Below are positions 59,627 to 64,000 of a stretch of 64,000 nucleotides of DNA, piece after piece. The DNA is from Nevskia soli DSM 19509 (lineage in GTDB: Bacteria > Pseudomonadota > Gammaproteobacteria > Nevskiales > Nevskiaceae). The position numbers and the translations under genes are program-made. Position 1 is the first letter of the stretch; every line of letters starts with the position of its first letter. Under the pieces are notes generated by a model. It worked only from the letters and a program-made list of their open reading frames with translations. It did no database searches and was not told the origin of the DNA. The stretch covers positions 32,019 to 96,018 of the forward strand of contig NZ_JONR01000024.1 in the NCBI RefSeq assembly GCF_000711955.1, written 5' to 3'.

Positions 59627-61138
59627 ATGCCGCATAAAGGCGCCAATCATCGCAGGATCAGCGCCGCATCCGTCCGCTTGACGGCTTTACTCGACGCCGC
59701 AGTGGATCCCATTGTGCTGATCGATCCCCGCGGCAGGATCAGCGGATTCAACCGCGCCGCCGAAGCTGTATTCGGGTACAGCGAGGCCGAAGTCATCGGA
59801 AAAAATGTTTCCGTGCTGATGCCGCAGCCTTATCGCGACGAGCACGATGGCTACCTCGCGCGATACGTCGAAACCGGATCGCGGCGCATCATCGGAATCG
59901 GGCGGGAAGTTGTCGCGCAGAGGAAAGACGGGACCACGTTCCCGATCGATCTTTCGGTCGGAGAATTCAAGACCGATGCGGAGCGGGGATTTGTAGGAAT
60001 CCTCCGGGACATCACCCAGCGCAAGCGACAGGAAGCCGAAATCCGGGAGGCGACGGAGGAACTGCGGCTCATTTTTGAAAACACGCCGACACCAGTCACC
60101 ATCACCGACATCAACGGCCATGTGTTGAATGCCAATCGCGCTTGCGAGATCCTCCTCGGATACTCCGCTCAGGAACTCAAGGAAATGCGGCATAGCGACC
60201 TGGTCGTCGAAGAAGATCGTCAGGAAATACGGGCGGAATTCTCGAAGCTGCATCAGGAAGGCGAGAGGTTCGGCCGGGAGATCCGCTATCGGACCAAGGA
60301 TGGTCAAATCATGTATGCCTTGCTCCAGGCGGGTGTAGCGCGTGACACCAAGGGGGAGCCTTTACTGATGATCTGCGAGGTCATCGACCGCAGCCGTGTC
60401 TTCGAAGTTGCCAAGGAAGCGGAAGATCTGCGCACCAGGCTGGCCCATGTCGGCCGGATTGGTACGCTCGGCGAGATGGTCAGCGGAATTGCGCACGAGG
60501 TGAATCAGCCCCTGACCGCCATCGCCAACTATGCCAGCGCCGCAAGGCGCCTGGTTCTGGCTGGAGCGGTGGATCCCGAGGAGTTGGCGGAGATCCACGA
60601 CAAGATCGCAATTCAGGCCGAGCGGGCGGGGCAGGTGATCCGGAGCCTCCGCAACATGGCGCGCAAACGCGAATTCCTGCGGGAGCCGCTCGATTGCGGC
60701 ATGCTGGTCGGCGAAGTCACCAAGCTGATCGATTTCGAGTTGCGCGCGAGGGGCTGGAAGCTGCTGGTCAGCATAGCGGCCAAGCTTCCACCTGTACTTG
60801 GCGACGGCGTACAGATCCAACAGGTACTGCTGAACCTGATCCGCAACGCGCTCGAGGCAATGATCGAGAAGGCGAGCGGCGATTTCGTCCAGGTTACGGC
60901 AGCGCCGGTGGACGGCTCCTGGATCGATATCACAGTCAGCGACTGTGGCCCAGGATTGAGCCACGATGCAGAAGACCGCTTGTTCGAACCCTTTTTCACC
61001 ACCAAATCCCAAGGCATGGGTTTGGGCCTTTCGATCTGCAAATCCATCATGTCCGCACACGGCGGCGAACTGCAATATCGCCGGAATAGCCGTGGTGGCG
61101 CCGATTTCATCATGCGTCTACCGGTATCCAGCCCATGA
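59627..61138 (+). CDS. FixL-like PAS-PAS sensor histidine kinase without heme histidine
   Basis: 503 residues, no membrane segment. PAS1 (about 17-130) is FixL-like, with VFGYSEAEVIGKNVSVLMPQ and the SRRIIGIGR segment. In heme-binding FixL this segment has a proximal His (DPHIIGIGR); here the position is Arg87, so heme binding is not expected. PAS2 spans about 145-255. The HisKA H-box has His290 in GIAHEVNQPLTAI, and the ATPase domain has GLGLSICKSI. It overlaps the response regulator by 4 bp (ATGA). The signal is unknown and may be redox. Confidence 0.88.
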   Translation: MPHKGANHRRISAASVRLTALLDAAVDPIVLIDPRGRISGFNRAAEAVFGYSEAEVIGKNVSVLMPQPYRDEHDGYLARYVETGSRRIIGIGREVVAQRKDGTTFPIDLSVGEFKTDAERGFVGILRDITQRKRQEAEIREATEELRLIFENTPTPVTITDINGHVLNANRACEILLGYSAQELKEMRHSDLVVEEDRQEIRAEFSKLHQEGERFGREIRYRTKDGQIMYALLQAGVARDTKGEPLLMICEVIDRSRVFEVAKEAEDLRTRLAHVGRIGTLGEMVSGIAHEVNQPLTAIANYASAARRLVLAGAVDPEELAEIHDKIAIQAERAGQVIRSLRNMARKREFLREPLDCGMLVGEVTKLIDFELRARGWKLLVSIAAKLPPVLGDGVQIQQVLLNLIRNALEAMIEKASGDFVQVTAAPVDGSWIDITVSDCGPGLSHDAEDRLFEPFFTTKSQGMGLGLSICKSIMSAHGGELQYRRNSRGGADFIMRLPVSSP

Positions 61139-61761
61139 CTATCCCTGCCAGTGTTCCAGCGCCCATGGTCTTTATCGTCGACGACGAAGAGGCGGTGCGA
61201 GATAGCATCGGTCTGCTGCTTCGATCCGTCGGCATTCGCTCCCGGGCTTTCCCCGACGCAAGGGCTTTCTTGGATGGCTACAAATCCGAGGAGCCTGGTT
61301 GCCTGGTACTCGACATTCGAATGCCGCGCCTGAGCGGGATGGAATTGCAGCAGGAGCTGAATCGCCGTGGTTGGGCCCTCCCGGTGATTTTCATTACCGG
61401 CCATGGCGACGTACCGATGGCTGTAGAAGCCATGCGCGCCGGGGCGGTCGATTTCCTCCAAAAGCCGTTCAAGGACGATGAACTGATTCGCCGTGTGCAG
61501 AAAGCTCTGGAACACGACGCAAAGCTACGCGAGCAGCTCGGTAGCCTGGGATTGGTCAAGGAGAGATTTGACAGCCTGACGCCTCGGGAAAAGGAGATCG
61601 CGGAGCGTCTGGCCGGCGGCGACGCCAACAAGGCCATCGCGATCGATCTGGGCTTGAGCGAGCGTACCGTGGAGCTCCATCGGGCTCACGTCATGCAGAA
61701 GATGGGCGCGCGCGGCCTGGCTCAACTGGTCCAGATGCTCATTCAGCTCAAGCGCAGCTGA
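61135..61761 (+). CDS. FixJ-like response regulator
   Basis: 208 residues. The receiver has acidic Asp16/17, phospho-acceptor Asp60 in VLDIRMPRLSG and Lys in FLQKPF near 109. The LuxR-type helix-turn-helix is near 155-200 (LTPREKEIAERLAGGDANKAIA, then RTVELHRAHVMQKM). It is phosphorylated by the upstream kinase and activates transcription. No direct target could be read; in other bacteria FixJ drives fixK-type fnr genes. Confidence 0.9.
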   Translation: MTIPASVPAPMVFIVDDEEAVRDSIGLLLRSVGIRSRAFPDARAFLDGYKSEEPGCLVLDIRMPRLSGMELQQELNRRGWALPVIFITGHGDVPMAVEAMRAGAVDFLQKPFKDDELIRRVQKALEHDAKLREQLGSLGLVKERFDSLTPREKEIAERLAGGDANKAIAIDLGLSERTVELHRAHVMQKMGARGLAQLVQMLIQLKRS

Positions 61762-61901
61762 ACTGGCGGGAAATCGCTGGGCTTCAATTGGCAGTTTTGT
61801 GTGACTGCTTGCCCAAAGCCGGTACTGGTCACGATTTCACGGGTTGGCAGACTTCCGCCTGCAAGAAGTACTCTCTGCGCTGTTGGAGAGTCTGAAGGTA
61901 T

Positions 61902-61915
61902 TTGATCCAGGTCAA
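61902..61915. promoter_or_regulatory. FNR/ANR-type box upstream of small membrane protein/HiPIP genes
   Basis: TTGAT-CCAG-GTCAA, one base from the palindrome, 95 bp upstream of ATG 62011. Confidence 0.65.
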
Positions 61916-62010
61916 TGTTGGAGACCTGGAATCCTTTCAATATTGCGTCCAGGGTGCGCGGCGTGAATGCGCACGCGAGCGGCAATTCTGCCGCCCAATG
62001 GAGGCGATTC

Positions 62011-62433
62011 ATGATCCGGCATGACCTCACGGAGCTCCACTTCTCGCCAGATGTAGGCGACGCCGTCAATTTGAAGACAGGCGCTTCTCACCCGGTAATT
62101 GTTTCAGCGTCGAGCCCTTCCAATACCGCTGTCGCTGCGGCCAGCTATCGCGGAATGCCAACGGCAAGCATTCATACCTATACATCTTCGTTGTCGACGG
62201 TTGTTTTTATTTTTGCATTGATCGTCGCGTTGTTGGAATTAGCTCGCAAGTTCACAAAACAGGCGGGGACCAGGCACCTCAAATTTCATGCCGTCCTGAC
62301 TCGTAACCCCTCGATACACGCGGCATGGCTCGGGGTTCCTGGTGTCCCAAAGCTTGCGTCGATATTGAGATCAGCCTCGGCCAAGGTGCCGCCCAGGCTG
62401 AAGCCGTTATCCAGCTCGATATTCAAAAATTGA
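62011..62433 (+). CDS. Small membrane protein, function unknown
   Basis: 140 residues from ATG 62011, chosen for a GGAGGCGATTC site. One membrane helix near residues 60-80 (LSTVVFIFALIVALLELA) and a basic tail; composition after residue 90 is less protein-like. No family is recognised. The HiPIP gene follows 17 bp later, so both may be read from the box at 61902. A real gene is supported mainly by its ribosome site. Confidence 0.4.
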   Translation: MIRHDLTELHFSPDVGDAVNLKTGASHPVIVSASSPSNTAVAAASYRGMPTASIHTYTSSLSTVVFIFALIVALLELARKFTKQAGTRHLKFHAVLTRNPSIHAAWLGVPGVPKLASILRSASAKVPPRLKPLSSSIFKN

Positions 62434-62450
62434 TTGGCCCAGGAGATTGC

Positions 62451-62774
62451 ATGCCCAGCTTCGTTGACAACTCACGCCGTCGGTTACTGAAGAAACTCGC
62501 CATGGGCGTAGCCTTGGCACCATTCGCCGTCTCGCAATTGCACCCGGCAACGGCGGGGGATGCGCCGCTTGTAACCCCTGACGATCAAACAGCCAAGGCA
62601 TTCAAGTACGTCGCCGATGCCACCAAATCGGCGGAGGCAAGGCCGGGCAGCCGATGCGGCAATTGCATGTTGTACCAAGGCGCCGCTGGTTCGATCCAGG
62701 GTGGTTGCCCCTTATTCACCGGGAAGCAGGTCAAGGCTGCTGGCTGGTGCAATTCGTGGACCGCCAAGTCGTAG
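62451..62774 (+). CDS. High-potential iron-sulfur protein (HiPIP)
   Basis: 107 residues from ATG 62451 with AGGAGATTGC. A Tat signal is seen (NSRRRLLKKL, then a hydrophobic run). The four Cys ligands occur in the HiPIP order: RCGNCMLY, GGCPLF and GWCNSW. The periplasmic [4Fe-4S] protein carries single electrons, often from bc1 to oxidases or photosynthetic centres. Its vicinity to cbb3 genes suggests electron donation to it, which is inference. Confidence 0.9.
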   Translation: MPSFVDNSRRRLLKKLAMGVALAPFAVSQLHPATAGDAPLVTPDDQTAKAFKYVADATKSAEARPGSRCGNCMLYQGAAGSIQGGCPLFTGKQVKAAGWCNSWTAKS

Positions 62775-62882
62775 TGAGCCCCGATAATGGACGCAGTATG
62801 GGCAAGCCTGATGTTGAAATCTGACCGGGCCACGCTGACGAATCATGCACTCACCATTCCAAGCATCACGGAGTAACTGAAG

Positions 62883-63311
62883 ATGCAAAAGATCATTATT
62901 CCTTACGACGGATCCGCCGCCGCCAGAAGAGCGCTCCTGCATCTCGTCGATACGATCAAGGGCGATTCCGATGTTCAGGTACACGTCCTGAATGTGCAGG
63001 AAAGTCCGGCCTACCTGGACAGTTGTCTGGATGCCGCCACCATCAAGCAGATCGAACAGTCGATTGCCGCTGCCGGGAGGAAAACCGTCCTTGAAGCAGC
63101 CGAGGTCCTGCAGCAGGCTTCAATTCCGCACCAATTGCATGTTCATGTGGGGCCAATAGCGGAGACCATCGCACAACAAGCGGCGGTACTCGGATGCAAA
63201 GCCCTCATTATGGGAACGCGAGGCCTCGGAGCATTCTCGGGGCTGCTCTTGGGTTCAGTCGCAACCAAGGTCATTCATCTGGTCGATATTCCCATCACTT
63301 TGGTGAAATAG
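62883..63311 (+). CDS. Single-domain universal stress protein (UspA type)
   Basis: 142 residues with a GGAGTAAC site before ATG 62883. It begins KIIIPYDGSAAARRAL and carries the ATP-binding loop MGTRGLGAFSGLLLGSVA, with all glycines intact, unlike the tandem Usp proteins here. It probably binds ATP. No FNR-type box is visible in the 100 bp upstream. Confidence 0.88.
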   Translation: MQKIIIPYDGSAAARRALLHLVDTIKGDSDVQVHVLNVQESPAYLDSCLDAATIKQIEQSIAAAGRKTVLEAAEVLQQASIPHQLHVHVGPIAETIAQQAAVLGCKALIMGTRGLGAFSGLLLGSVATKVIHLVDIPITLVK

Positions 63312-63669
63312 GAGTAGTTGTCGCCATTCGATGTAGCCTACTAAACGTTGCCTGCCAACTTGGTATCGACGCCAATAATTTCTTCTAAAACAACTAAATA
63401 AATCGGTCATCTGCATTGAAATGGCCTGCATTTAACGCGAGTCGTTGAGGTTGTCTTCACCGTTGGCAGTCAACATCGTCCTTCGGCAGTGAACGTTGAC
63501 GCCATTAGCTTGCGGCGAAAGAGTCGTGGTCGGCCGGACACGGATTTTTGGTAGCCTCAGCCTGGCACGGAACTCTGGTGGAGACGTCTGGCGTCGCCCC
63601 AGGAGATCTCGCCAGTAACGGACTGAGTGTCGAATGTTTTAAAACAATTAGTTATGTGACCATCTATGG
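63312..63669. other. Intergenic stretch of 358 bp before the IS66 end
   Basis: AT-richer than its surroundings. Only short frames without ribosome sites or recognisable translations are present, and no repeat or hairpin stands out. It may be older inter-element sequence. Confidence 0.5.
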
Positions 63670-64000
63670 GTAAGCGTCCAGGCATCCCATCTTGACGGAA
63701 GGGTGCAGAGCTATAAAGCCTAAGGCTTCCAGTTCTGCGGCAGAAGCGCATCGAGTTTGCTGATCGGTTGAGTCGGCAATCGAGTCAGGACGTCCTTGAG
63801 ATAGGCGTGCGGATCATGACCGTTGAGCTTGGCCGTTTGGATCAGGCTCATGATCGCAGCAGCGCGCTCTCCAGCGAGCTGGGTGCCTGTGAAGAGCCAG
63901 TTCTTCTTGCCGACCGCCCAGGGCCGGATCTGCCGCTCATCATGGTTATTGTCGATGGGCAAAGCCGGATCCGCGAGAAAGCGCGTCAGCGCGGGCCATC
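63670..64000 (-). mobile_element. IS66-family element, partial (runs off window)
   Basis: The element appears to end at 63670, where GTAAGCG matches the usual IS66 terminal repeat; the preceding eight bases ATCTATGG may be the target duplication but the other end is outside the window. It carries the C-terminal part of an IS66 transposase on the minus strand. Confidence 0.65.
63720..64000 (-). CDS. tnpC: IS66 transposase (TnpC), C-terminal fragment cut by window edge
   Basis: The minus-strand frame is open from 64000 to TAG at 63720. Visible residues include ALPIDNNHDERQIRPWAVGKK and the LFTGTQLAGERAAAIMSLIQTAK block, the strongly conserved C-terminal segment of IS66 transposases with the last catalytic Glu region. 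The N-terminus lies beyond the window. The stop lies 50 bp inside the putative element end, as in related elements. Confidence 0.85.
   Translation of the reverse strand, partial: WPALTRFLADPALPIDNNHDERQIRPWAVGKKNWLFTGTQLAGERAAAIMSLIQTAKLNGHDPHAYLKDVLTRLPTQPISKLDALLPQNWKP

Noticed and set aside
1..64000. CRISPR arrays, rRNA or tRNA genes
   Set aside because: No regularly spaced direct repeats, no rRNA-like conserved blocks and no cloverleaf with CCA-type end were noticed on either strand; a dedicated tRNA scan was not possible.

Overview
The window comes from a GC-rich proteobacterium, probably a gamma- or betaproteobacterium; the genus cannot be read from the sequence. It looks like a free-living, respiring organism adapted to low or fluctuating oxygen. 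It has a complete cbb3 oxidase locus, oxygen-independent HemN, two FNR-type regulators, a FixL/FixJ-like two-component pair, a hemerythrin-linked c-di-GMP enzyme, a truncated hemoglobin, a HiPIP and four universal stress proteins. No rRNA, tRNA, CRISPR array or replication origin was seen.

Layout. 1-1.6 kb: the tail of an acyl-adenylating enzyme and a NAD-synthase-like amidotransferase. 1.9-4.7 kb: small secreted or envelope proteins. 4.76-10.04 kb: a tight five-gene operon (SDR epimerase, HAD-UbiA fusion of the polyprenyl-phosphate phosphoribosyltransferase type, unknown secreted protein, SUMF1-like secreted protein), possibly a cell-envelope glycolipid pathway. 10.2-13.4 kb: BON protein, tandem Usp, an unknown small protein and a host-attachment-family protein. 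13.5-16.5 kb: acyl-CoA ligase and zinc alcohol dehydrogenase. 16.6-20.4 kb (minus): MBL/beta-CASP hydrolase, AMP/thymidine phosphorylase and PRPP synthetase. 20.7-23.3 kb: aldehyde and alcohol dehydrogenases. 23.5-27 kb: MgtC/DUF4010 membrane protein, first FNR paralogue, small membrane proteins and a frameshifted gene. 27.1-31 kb: Omp85-like protein, oleate hydratase, a 145-bp MITE-like element and truncated hemoglobin. 31.5-38.8 kb: c-type cytochrome-like protein, DUF6455-like protein, CHAD protein, an RpoH paralogue with a 57-residue leader gene, desaturase, tandem Usp and second FNR paralogue. 38.9-47.3 kb: SulP transporter, HDAC-like deacetylase and two divergent GGDEF-EAL proteins. 47.4-57.4 kb (minus): ccoNOQP, a small membrane gene, ccoG, a second small gene, ccoI, ccoS, a DksA-like gene, a TauE-like gene and hemN. 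57.5-63.3 kb: tandem Usp, OmpW, FixLJ-like pair, HiPIP and Usp. From 63.67 kb: the end of an IS66-family element.

The unifying signal is a repeated 14-bp dyad, TTGAT-N4-ATCAA and close variants. I located 24 copies, nearly all 44-117 bp upstream of a start codon and very often between divergent genes. This is the FNR/ANR operator consensus, and two FNR-like proteins with N-terminal cysteine clusters are encoded here. I infer that most of the stretch from about 2.8 to 62 kb is a low-oxygen regulon island joining microaerobic respiration, alcohol/aldehyde metabolism, nucleotide phosphorolysis, lipid modification, c-di-GMP signalling, an alternative sigma-32 factor and stress proteins. The two fnr genes share a different upstream sequence block at the same distance from their starts, which may be a separate control element.
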